Source: Sphagnum compactum (lineage: Eukaryota; Bryophyta; Sphagnopsida; Sphagnales). From it: a stretch of 64,000 nt of DNA. Positions 13,570 through 22,608 of the stretch are shown here, piece after piece (position 1 is the first letter of the stretch; each line of letters begins with the position of its first letter). Position numbers and translations under genes: made by a program. The notes beneath the pieces are model-generated. The model made no database searches, was not told where the DNA came from, and was given only the letters and a program-made list of their open reading frames with translations. The stretch is from positions 7,926,213 to 7,990,212 of the forward strand of contig OZ234493.1 of the NCBI GenBank assembly GCA_965153455.1, in the 5' to 3' direction.

Positions 13570-13609
13570 CAGGGAGAGACGAGCTAGGTCAGGGAGAGAC
13601 TAGCTAGGT
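13570..13609. repeat. Two tandem 20-bp units
   Basis: CAGGGAGAGACGAGCTAGGT at 13570-13589 is repeated at 13590-13609 with one change (CGAG to CTAG). It lies 16 bases before a perfect hairpin. Confidence 0.85.
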
Positions 13610-13625
13610 ACGTATTATGGAACGT

Positions 13626-13653
13626 GCCGGGTACAAGCCAGCTTGTACCCGGC
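13626..13653. repeat. Perfect 12-bp hairpin
   Basis: GCCGGGTACAAG, a 4-base loop CCAG, then CTTGTACCCGGC. The arms are fully complementary and GC-rich, so it is a strong stem. There is no T-run after it and no neighbouring gene, so a terminator role is not supported. Function is unknown. Confidence 0.9.
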
Positions 13654-13877
13654 GGAGGTTATGTGCCTGTGAGGTATTTGTGCGAGCACGGTAGAACAAG
13701 CCCAAAATTCTGGAACGGGCAGTGAGCCAAGAAATTTAGCGGGCACAAAAATGGGCTTACCCAAATTCCTCACGGGCAGTGAAATAGGCACAGTGGCCTG
13801 AGTGTACCCAACACGTTCACATTTCCATAATTAAAAGTCTTTTTTTTGGGGGGGCCTTTTTTTCGATCCCCTTACAA

Positions 13878-14136
13878 GCAGGGTTTTTTGTTTCCTCCAA
13901 ATTTATCAAGCAGATCCAATGGCAAGTATCCTCAGCATTAACTAGCATTAAATGGTGACTGCTCTACTGGGGCTGTAGCATTTTTTTACCAAAGTGCTCT
14001 TACAAGTGGTGATTTAGGAAGCGCCTAGGTCTAGGTGTGGTTTAATATAATTATTTTGATTTTAAAAAATGACGAAAAAGTCATTAAAAATCAATTTCTT
14101 TTTCTTTTCACTTTCTCCAAAAAAAAATAAATCGCC
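13878..14136 (+). repeat. Dispersed repeat, copy 2 of 2
   Basis: Direct partner of 11689-11946, with the same block order from GCAGGG-T(n) to AATAAATCGC and several small indels and substitutions. It immediately precedes the foldback at 14185. Confidence 0.7.
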
Positions 14137-14184
14137 AAAACAAAGCCACTGCTTGCAAGGCACAGTGGACAGCTCTTTTACGTC

Positions 14185-14453
14185 TACGTAACCCAGTCAT
14201 AGTTCAAAATGGACATGCCCCTTGGACAAATCATGAAAACCATTACGTTATGGGGATGGATGTATATTGTGCTACTAGTTTCTCTGCTCATTTTCAAGAT
14301 TTTGGCCTACCATACTGTGCTTGCCCAAATTCCCCAAAAGCACCTTACCATGGACAATGAATGGCGTTTACCCGACACAATCCATAACAAATGATGGTTT
14401 TTCATGATTTGCACAATGGGCATGTGGATTTTGAACAGTGGTTGGGTCAGGTA
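14185..14453. ncRNA. Imperfect foldback, miRNA-precursor- or MITE-like
   Basis: The arm 14185-14252 pairs with 14383-14453 in antiparallel orientation. By eye roughly 55 of about 72 positions match, with a loop of about 130 bases. The best-matched blocks are GTTCAAAAT, ACATGCCC and CAAATCATGAAAA with their complements. Size and arm length fit either a plant MIR precursor or a small foldback element. No target-site duplication was found. The strand and any expression are unknown, and the ncRNA label is provisional. Confidence 0.35.
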
Positions 14454-14459
14454 GACCCA

Positions 14460-16350
14460 AGAAGCCATGTCCATTGTGCGGCTTTGTGCTGTGTACAGTG
14501 AACCAAAGAAGGCCATATGAAAACCATTATGTAACTATAATGTAATAATTTTCATTTGGTCCCACAGTTTGAGGACCCGTCACCTGTGGTGTGTTAGGTA
14601 CTCTGATGTTCGAGTTCTATTTTTTTCGGGGCATAATTTCATGGAAACATTTCTTATTTTAACTTCTGCTGGTTTGAAATTTCGCATAAGGGGCACAGCC
14701 ATTACATTCTTATAGCACAGCTTATTTTCTATTTTGTCATGGCATGTTTCGTTTTCAATCTTGTAGCTAAAAACTCTTGCGGTTTTGAATCGGTAATGTG
14801 TCTTGTCCACAAGATTGCAATCATGTCTTCTGGTCCAATCAATTGACCAAACTAAATACCAAATTCAAAAAAATACATACTGTATGTATGTAATACATGA
14901 ATGGATTCTGCACTGATCAATTATTCTTGAAATTATCAAGTTATGGAGATATTATTGCAAGAAATGTTTGAGATCCCATTGTCAACAGTACTGGAAACCT
15001 AAGAGAAGATTTGCCTAAATGCTTTTAGATATGCAAATCATGAGATTTGGATGGAAGCATGTGGCATGGCATAGCTAGTGATGTTGCTCTAGCGAGGGAA
15101 CATAGCTTTTACTCCGCACCACTTTAGTTTAAGGAAAGAAATGTGTCTATCTATGTGGTGCAGCAGGAGGTGGTCATTGTCTGTTGGAAATGGTGACAAG
15201 GGAGCATAACAAAAGATGCAAGTGCATCAGGCCTCCCTTTGTGTGATGGAAGTAGTTCTTTTCTAAAGATAATTGTGAAAAAGATGTACAATATGTATGT
15301 AAGTCGAAAATTTTGATAAAAACTAAAGATGATTGAAATGCATTTTAATAACTTAGTTCATTATTCGGCACCTTTTCAGTTTTTGAAATTGTCAAAATTG
15401 TAGCCATCAAGTTCAAAATCCTCAAAGTTTTTGAAGTAATTGAGAAGATCTTCACCCCTTACCAAAAAAATTGATTACAAAAACTTTAACTATTGAAATT
15501 TGATTAAGTACTAAAATTATGACTTCATTTTTGGTAATGGATGGATGTGTTTGGATGTTTACCTTGACATTTACTATTCATTAAGTATTTATCCATTCGG
15601 TTCTCAAATGCATGAATTATCCATCCAATTATGAAGATGAATTGTTTAGCAAGATGAAGGTGTGGATGGTCGGTAGAAATACTCTTGTCATGTTCTACTC
15701 ACAACACAAACCAAATACTGTTGGAAGGCCTTTGAGTTGAATGGAAGATTTTAAGTGTAATAATTACTTCCATAACTTGATGTATTATAAATAATGTAGT
15801 TTTTTCCCTCAATTTTAACATGTATGTTCAATTGATCGTTCTTATGACCTAATTAGTTTTTCAATTCATATTTATTTAAATCAGAAATGCAGTTACATAT
15901 GCCTAAACACATAGTAGGCTTAACCTTGGTTTGTGATTGTGGATTTCAAGACTTCATTTATAGGACAATATGGAGGAAGGAACTCCATATTTTTTCAAGT
16001 TGAGCTTGTTTCACCATCAAAAGATTTTCACAAATGTTATGTGTATGTATTGGATCATAGTGAGACAAAGTAAAGTGACTAGAGTTGAAGTTCTTTTTGA
16101 GAGATGCATTAAATATTGGCAGGGAAATAAGTGACATGCTGAAATAGTGTTTTGAGAGTTAGGGTGAATCTTGAGTTGTTTTGCATTAGTTTCATATCTA
16201 AGCTTCTTATACATTGATATGAATTCAAAACAAGCTATTGATTAAATACACAAGTTGATAGGTGAAAGGTTTCAATAAACTCTATGTGAAAGAGTGTTGA
16301 TGCAAGAAGCACACATGACTCTTAACATCAAACACCAACCATCGTTGAGT
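14460..16350. other. Intergenic DNA, no gene seen
   Basis: No recognisable coding region. A short palindromic run around 14873-14897 (CATACTGTATG) is the only local structure noted. AT content rises again from about 15.2 kb. Confidence 0.5.
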
Positions 16351-16353
16351 TGT

Positions 16354-16494
16354 CATGATCTCTAAAGCTTGCATCCACATTTGGAGCCTTCCTTAATGTC
16401 CCTTCTGAAAAAGGTTGAGCAACCTTCATTCAAATTTCATTATCTCTAAAGCTTGCATCCACATTTGGAGCCTTTGTTAATAATGTCCCTTCTT
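16354..16494. repeat. Two-copy tandem repeat, period 84 bp
   Basis: CTCTAAAGCTTGCATCCACA followed by TTTGGAGCC and AATGTCCCTTCT occurs at 16354-16407 and again at 16438-16494. The second copy has a 3-base insertion. The spacer between the copies is about 30 bases. Confidence 0.8.
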
Positions 16495-16921
16495 GAAGAG
16501 ATCCTCCTTTATCCAAATTGTCTAATTGTGTAATTTGATACAATTCTGATCTTAGCTTTTGGAGTCTTGCTATTAGTAGAAGGGTTTTTTGGATGCTCTC
16601 CTTCCTTTTATTTTGTGGTAAGTTTTATCCACTATTGATCATAAATCATAGATAGTATTATTGTGTCCTTGTTTTTTCTGGGGGTGTAGACTTGTAAACT
16701 TGGAGTGTTCGGGGCATTAAAACTATATTAGTAAGTAAAAGCACTTGCTGACAATTTTTCCTTTTGGTCTGTGGAGGTGCTCTCAAAGGTGAAAGATGAT
16801 GGGCCAGATTGGGTGAGGATTCTTACATTTAGTAATCCTCCCTGACATGGTGCCTGATCTGGTTGGGGATGAAATTTTTTCAGTTAGTGGGTTTAAGAAA
16901 CCTATGCAAGGAGGAGAGAGG

Positions 16922-16970
16922 CTGGTGATCACCAGTTCTTGTCCCTGGCATGCCACTGGCATGCCAGAGA
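16922..16970. repeat. Cluster of perfect palindromes
   Basis: CTGGTGATCACCAG (16922-16935) is a perfect 14-bp palindrome. It is followed by two copies of the 10-bp palindrome TGGCATGCCA at 16946-16955 and 16957-16966. The whole block 16942-16970 is also nearly an inverted repeat. Palindromes of this kind suit dimeric DNA-binding proteins, but no gene start is nearby, so a role is not claimed. Confidence 0.75.
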
Positions 16971-18263
16971 CATTCAGAGAGTTCTGTTCTGGGGTCTGTA
17001 ACGTTCATTCAAAGCTCAAACATTCCAAGCCGACTGTAGGTTACGGTTGCTTTCTCTACACACAATCCAGGCAGGAAGCAGAACACATGCCTCAGAGAAA
17101 TATTAAGGAGGAGCAACATTTGTATGTATGACAAAGAACCTCCTCGCAACAAAACTCCTTGTCGCTGTGCCAAATTGGTGTTGTGCGGCGGTTCTTTGAT
17201 TTTTATTGATAAAACAAGCCTCCAGTTCTGCTTTTTCAAAAATAAAAATCAGAATAAGATTACCAAAGGTTTTTTAAAAAATTTCAGAATCAAAGAAGCT
17301 TTGGTTTGCAGGCATTTGAAAAGAATAATTTGTTATATTTACAAAAAAGAAAAAGAACCCCCTCCAGTTTCTGGGTTTTTGGAAAACTTCAAAAAAACCA
17401 ACCAGTGGGTTTCATGAAGGAATTCACAAAGAACTGCACAGTTTACACTTGATTTTTGAGAACACGGCATAAGGATCAAGACCGGTTGGTTCTACAGCTT
17501 TTGAGGAACAATCAGTCAAGGGTCAGAATTGGTTCTTTGAGAAACGTTTGAGAATTGTTTATTAGGCAAAGATTTTGAAATTCGCCAGATTCCATATTAA
17601 ATTCCAATTGATAGCCAAAATTATAGAATCAAAAATTTACTTTCATTTTTGGTTTGTTTATCACTCACTGCTAGACTTGGCTAATTCATCTTTTATGCAT
17701 GACAATAATAACATCACAAATTTGAAAAAGAAAACACAGTTTGAAGGTAGCTTTTTTTTTTCTTTTTCTTTGTTGTTGTTACAGAGGCAAAAAAATCCTC
17801 AGCACTTGGAGACCAGAAAAAAGAGGAAGCAGTGCAAACTCGTACAAAGGAAATTTTGGAGGAAAAAAAAAAAAACCAAAAGTCGCCATAGTTTGAGGGA
17901 AGTTTTTTGAGGAGCTTTAAACCTATAATCTAAATAGCCAAAATTGCAATAATTGATGGACTTAAACTCCGTCGTCCACAAGAGCACTTAAACTCACAGA
18001 ATTGCACCCCACAAAATTTATAATTGATTAAAATTACATTTTAAAAATATTTTTTTAATTTTTAAAAAAAAACTACTGCTTCAAGGAGAATTGGAAAAAA
18101 AAACCAACAGAAAAAGGTAGGTACCAATTGCAACTAGCAGTAGTAAGTAGTACTGGGACTTACTTACTTACGTGTTAAGCAGCGTTGAAAAGCGTGCATC
18201 ACATTCTCAGAGGAAAAGAAGAAAGAGAAGCCCCATCTGTCTGGTCTGGTGTGAAGCTGGTGG

Positions 18264-18288
18264 CGGGGGGGGGGGAGGGGGAGGGAGG
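18264..18288. repeat. G-rich homopolymer tract
   Basis: Runs of G interrupted by single A (11 G, then AGGGGGAGGGAGG). It is the second of five such tracts in the 13.0-19.7 kb interval. Confidence 0.8.
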
Positions 18289-18428
18289 CCAATTTGCAGC
18301 GTGCCAAAAAGTACTACTTCCTTCCACTCTCAAAATGACCCTGCAGGTACGATACTCCTTTTTACCCTTCACCCAAAGTCCTAGGCAGATGTAAAAGCCA
18401 CACAACACAGATTATGAGGAGTCGGAAA

Positions 18429-18469
18429 CCCCCCCCCCCCTTCTCTCCCCCCCCCCCCCCCCCCCCCCC
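18429..18469. repeat. Double poly-C tract
   Basis: A 12-C run, then TTCTCT, then a 23-C run. The complement is a strong G-quadruplex candidate. The exact length should be treated with caution. Confidence 0.8.
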
Positions 18470-19331
18470 ACAAGACCCCCCAAATTTAATATTATAATAA
18501 TATAAATAAATAAAAACTCAACAACGGATTACCTGATGATTCCGTTCGCACGCTCATTACTCCTATACTCCTTTTGATATAAAAAAATATTTAAAAAAAA
18601 ATTTGGGCGGGGAGGGAAACAAATGGAAACATTCATTGCACAAAAAAATAGGTCAGGCCTCCCTACCCATTGCTACCTAAGGTAGTTTTTAGTTTGTTTT
18701 GTTTTTTTTTTTTTGGGTTTTTTTTGGTCGCGCTGAAATCTCCCAAACCACAGCAGCCGCACACTTTTTGTGCTCTTGGTACCATTGGAAAGCTCTCAAG
18801 GGTGGGTGCATCCAGATGATTTTGTCATGTTTAAACAAGTGTATTTTTTTGGGACAAATTTTATTGTTTTTTCTTGACAAGAAATTGAGAAAATTTGGAT
18901 TTTCTTTTTCTTTTTCTTTTTTATTGTAGATTTTCAACTAATTTTTCTAATTTCAGGGGCATTTTTTTTCCCCAATTCTCAGTAACAAAAAGATTAAACC
19001 CCTGGTTTCCACATATGGTGCAAGTGTTATTGAATGAATATTGAATAGTTCTGTTGTTAAAAATTCAATAAAATCAAAACTAAAAACTTTAAAGGCAATT
19101 AATTGGGGTGCCACTCTTGGTATTATTGTTGGAAAGCTCAACTGGAAAAGTCGATTTTTAAAAAAATAATTTGGGGGTGTTGTTTGTTTGTGTAGTAGTC
19201 CGCACATCTTCCTACACATCTTCCTTCTGGTCTTGTAAGTAGGGTTATCATCACTGGAATTTTATTTATTTTTTCTTTTTGTGTTTTGGTGTTGGGTTTT
19301 GGACTTTCCAGTAGGAGAGTGCGTGTGTTTT

Positions 19332-19354
19332 GGGGAGGGGGGAGGGGGGGGGGG
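19332..19354. repeat. G-rich homopolymer tract
   Basis: GGGG A GGGGGG A followed by 11 G, ending TGTGGG. It lies about 1.4 kb before the ERF start codon. Confidence 0.8.
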
Positions 19355-19665
19355 TGTGGGTGTTTTTTTTTTTGTATTTCGATGGGGATTTTTAAATAAG
19401 AAATTAAAAGTAATCTTGGGCAGCCAATTTTTTTTCAGAAAAATAATACTATCGTTTTTCCAACCAAAAAGAAATGAGAAAATTTGAAGAAATATATTAT
19501 TTTGCAAGTGTAAGTAAATTAGACCCAAAAAAAAAATTTCTCTATGTTTGGGGAGAAATTCACCAAATTTTTTATATAAAAAATTTGAAAAATAACCCCT
19601 GAATCGGGCATCTTTGGTTCAAGTTTCTCTAGACTAAATGCACTGTTTAAAAAAACAGAGAAATT

Positions 19666-19693
19666 GGGGGGGGGGGGGGGAGGGAGGGGATGG
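19666..19693. repeat. G-rich homopolymer tract
   Basis: A 15-G run followed by AGGGAGGGGATGGG. It lies about 1.1 kb upstream of the ERF start codon and is the tract most likely to fall within its promoter. Confidence 0.8.
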
Positions 19694-20431
19694 GTTGGTC
19701 CGGTGGGGATCTTTATTAAATTGAAACTAAAGTAGTAATGAGCTTTTTCTTGAGTTGAAATTTCTGTAGACTAAATTTTACTGCTTAGATAGTTTCGTTT
19801 GTTGTTGAAGGCTCTTGTCCTCGCAACTCCAAGGAAGGAACGAAGGAACGAAGGGCTATTTGTGCACTGAGTATTGGTTTCAGTGTTTTCTTCGTCTAAG
19901 TCCGGTTGGTACTTCGAAAACAATCTATCACTTCCCTTTCCTTCCTTTGTCTCCCTCCCGTGTGCTCGAAATTGTGTTTTTGTCAGCAATCCTCACAAAG
20001 AGTCTAGTCTTGTCTTGCACCAATTGTCGAAATTTTCAGCTTCACTGTCCTACAGCTCCAAGTTTCTGATAGATACTTCTTTTGTTGCTTGACCCGATGT
20101 CGAAGCTGGCAGCAGTACAGTAGAGCTAGCTCCTCACTCTTGTCGCTAATTGTAAGCTCCTGCAATTCTGGTATGTATGCCGTTCTTGTTGCTAGACTGA
20201 ATTTTCACTGTGTTTCAATAACAAGAATTGTTATTCGGTCGACCCATTGATCGATCACCCAAGCAGTTTCTCAAGGTTTTACTTCTTGTTTGTTTACAAG
20301 GGTTTGTTTGTTTGTTTCCGATCATTCGTCGTCCTCCGTCACTGATCAGTCGAGAGCGAGTCACAAACTGTTTTGCCTGTACGCGTCTTTGTTACCAGCT
20401 GCGTCGCATTGATTGCCGTCGTCTCATTTTC

Positions 20432-20608
20432 ATGCATTTTGAATTTGTTCATGGGTCTGCTCTGTGAGGACTCATGTGATGTGTAGCTGTTGTTTCGACT
20501 GCGGAGTTCTAGACTAACAGCTATATCAACTTCGGTGGCACCTGCATTGGAGTTTTGTTATTCTCGTCAACTATGTTTTTCCTGCTCAAAAGCAGCTCTT
20601 GTGTGTAA
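20432..20608 (+). promoter_or_regulatory. Probable 5' leader of the ERF gene with several short uORFs
   Basis: If transcription begins upstream of about 20.4 kb, the leader carries five ATG-initiated short frames: 20432-20467 (11 codons plus stop), 20451-20486 (11 plus stop), an ATG-TGA minimal frame at 20474-20479, 20479-20517 (12 plus stop) and 20573-20608 (11 plus stop). None is in frame with the ERF start without a stop. No ATG occurs between 20608 and 20785. Repeated uORFs would be expected to lower translation of the main frame. The transcription start is not known, so this is inference. Confidence 0.4.
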
Positions 20609-20784
20609 CTGGGAAGATCGTGTGTCCAGTCTTGATCTCCAACGTAAAGATCTGACGTTTCCACAATCCTTTTCTCCCAGCTACTGGATTGGAGTGCATC
20701 ACTTATCAGCTTCTACTTGGGAAGGAAAAAAATTGGGTGTTTTCCAATTTCGAGATTGTGAATCTAGACCCAGTAGTCGTCGAC

Positions 20785-22608
20785 ATGGCGCTTCATGATA
20801 TGGTGCTCCAGGGATGTTCCACCGTCCCGAAGCGAAAGTGGCGGGATTCTTTGACCGAGGTGGCTGCTGCAGCACCGTGGAAGAGAGAGAAGCTGCTGCA
20901 GCAGTCGACTGGGTTGTTGCTTGACGATTCACCAGCGCTAATGTATTTGTCGGGCAAGTGCTTGATCTGCCTGGGACCTACCGTGCATCCCTTCTGCCCA
21001 GTCTGTGTGTGCGATTACCAAGACGATATCGCTCCTCCTCAGCCTCGATTCCAAGCTGCTACTTCCGCTGATTCTTCGTTACAGCAGCAGCATCGCCACA
21101 GTTGGAGCAACAACAGCGGTTCCTCTTCTCCCCCTGCTGCTGCTGACTTGAGCAGCAGCAGCAGTTGGATCAGCAACAACAGCGGCTCTTGTATTACTGA
21201 TCATCAGACGCAGCAGTTCTCAAACGTTAGCAGCAGCAGCTACGAACAAAGCGTCCTATTGCCCGATGCCGATCTCCTCTCTCTATGTTCAATAGTTCAC
21301 AAGAGTGACCCGATGCCTGCAGCAGCTTCCGAAATCCGCCGCAATGTGCAGGAGGACTTGGAGGGTATTGCTGCTGTTGTTGGCCCTCGTGCGCTGTTTG
21401 GAAAATCAACGACTTCGACTCTGTGCACCACCATCGTTTCTGCAAATTCAGAGGTGGTGTCTTCTTCTTCATCCTTTCGGCAGCCTGCTGGCTCGACGCC
21501 CGCGTCGCTGCCACATGAGGTGACGGCGTTGAACAACTCCTCTTTCAACAGCGAACATATCTATTCCTCTTCTACGTCTGATGCAGCTGCCGTAATGTTG
21601 TCTGGAAGACCCAAAGGCGTCCAGATGCTTCGTGCTTCCAGACACATTGTAGAGGATGTGAAAGGCAGCGCCAGCTCGCTACAGATTCCTCGCATGAAAC
21701 CCTCGGTAAGAAACATGGCTAAGAAGAAGAGCTATTCAGAGAATTTGCGCAGCAATTCGGAAACACGAGGTGGTGGTGGTGGTATCAGCGGCAGCAAGGT
21801 GGTCGACGTTGCTGCAAGCTGCTCGTCTACTGCCCGAGTGTACAGAGGTGTGAGAAAGAGGCCATGGGGAAGATGGTCAGCTGAGATTCGTGACCGCATT
21901 GGCAAATGTAGACACTGGCTAGGCACTTTCGACACAGCTGAAGACGCGGCGCGAGCTTACGATGCTGCAGCACGCAATCTGAGGGGAGCTAAAGCACGCA
22001 CTAATTTCGTAATCCCTTCCTCATGCAGCTCATCGCCATCAGCAGCTCCCAATCAACCCGTTCAATTCTCAGCTCCTGAGAAGATCTCCCGAGCTCGGAT
22101 AGGTACTGGCCGGTTGGGTGTTGAGCTGCCGCGAGATCCCATAACACCAACCTTATTGCAAGAAAGGAGATCGACCGTGAGCGCCGGAAGCATGATGCGG
22201 ATCTCTTCCACTTCGCAACTGCATGCAGTAGTTTCTTCTTCACATCCTGTAACTGTGGATAGACGTGATCAGTACATTTCGCAGCAGGAAGCAGCAGCGC
22301 TGCAGCTTACGGCAGCAGGTGGAGTACAGTATCAACTTCCTCCAATTCGTCCACTTGAGCTTGACCTGAAGCTTGGATTTTGCAGCCCAAAAACAGCTGC
22401 TTCTTCTAGTCTAGAAATCAATGCGCAGGAACCGTCATCTGCAACAATACAAAACCACCAAAGTATCCAACCATCATCATCATCATCTGCAACAAGACAC
22501 CACCAAAGTTTCCACCCATCATCTGCAACATTCCAAAGTATCCAACAATCGTCTGCAACATTCCAAAGGATTCAACAATCATCATCTGCAATGTTCGAAC
22601 TCCCTTGA
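20785..22608 (+). CDS. AP2/ERF transcription factor, ERF subfamily, with EAR-type repression motif
   Basis: Single-exon gene encoding 607 residues; a nuclear DNA-binding regulator, likely of GCC-box-like sites. The start is the ATG at 20785 (context GACATGGCG). It is the first in-frame ATG after the stop at 20653; the frame also extends upstream, but only from a TTG codon. The AP2 domain is at residues 353-408, opening [18 protein letters not shown] and later [19 protein letters not shown] and GAKARTNF. Ala14 and Asp19 mark ERF rather than DREB, and the sequence is closest to group VIII-type ERFs. Residues 524-530 read LELDLKL, an LxLxL EAR motif that recruits TOPLESS-type co-repressors, so repression is likely. 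Residues 59-76 hold a cysteine cluster (CLIC..FCPVCVC) unusual in this family. The rest is Ser/Gln/Ala-rich and probably disordered. The C-terminus has repeated [10 protein letters not shown]-like units. At 607 residues it is long for an ERF. Target genes cannot be inferred from the window. Confidence 0.93.
   Translation: MALHDMVLQGCSTVPKRKWRDSLTEVAAAAPWKREKLLQQSTGLLLDDSPALMYLSGKCLICLGPTVHPFCPVCVCDYQDDIAPPQPRFQAATSADSSLQQQHRHSWSNNSGSSSPPAAADLSSSSSWISNNSGSCITDHQTQQFSNVSSSSYEQSVLLPDADLLSLCSIVHKSDPMPAAASEIRRNVQEDLEGIAAVVGPRALFGKSTTSTLCTTIVSANSEVVSSSSSFRQPAGSTPASLPHEVTALNNSSFNSEHIYSSSTSDAAAVMLSGRPKGVQMLRASRHIVEDVKGSASSLQIPRMKPSVRNMAKKKSYSENLRSNSETRGGGGGISGSKVVDVAASCSSTARVYRGVRKRPWGRWSAEIRDRIGKCRHWLGTFDTAEDAARAYDAAARNLRGAKARTNFVIPSSCSSSPSAAPNQPVQFSAPEKISRARIGTGRLGVELPRDPITPTLLQERRSTVSAGSMMRISSTSQLHAVVSSSHPVTVDRRDQYISQQEAAALQLTAAGGVQYQLPPIRPLELDLKLGFCSPKTAASSSLEINAQEPSSATIQNHQSIQPSSSSSATRHHQSFHPSSATFQSIQQSSATFQRIQQSSSAMFELP
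22435..22600 (+). repeat. In-frame minisatellite at the ERF C-terminus
   Basis: Short units containing CATCTGCAACA and CCAAAGTATCCAACAATC recur about five times in frame, giving SSAT(F/I)Q-x-IQ-type peptide repeats just after the EAR motif. Copies near 22520-22590 are almost identical, so the expansion looks recent. Length is likely to vary between alleles. Confidence 0.75.

Larger units (their letters stand above)
17000..19800. other. Intergenic DNA upstream of the ERF gene, homopolymer-rich
   Basis: No gene is supported. Poly-A, poly-T and G/C tracts are frequent (18264-18288, 18429-18469, 19332-19354, 19666-19693). Open frames here are low complexity (Phe/Lys-rich, or Pro/Gly-rich from the homopolymers). 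The distal promoter of the ERF gene may extend into the last kilobase. Confidence 0.5.

Noticed and set aside
13626-13653. Hairpin as a transcription terminator
   Set aside because: Intrinsic terminators are not a feature of nuclear plant genes, and there is no T-run or neighbouring gene.
20689-20784. Upstream extension of the ERF frame
   Set aside because: The frame is open from 20656, but its first codon that could serve as a start is TTG at 20689. The first in-frame ATG is 20785, which has good context.
21227-21548. Minus-strand frames across the ERF gene
   Set aside because: They are shadows produced by CAG/AGC triplet repeats in the Ser/Gln-rich coding strand.
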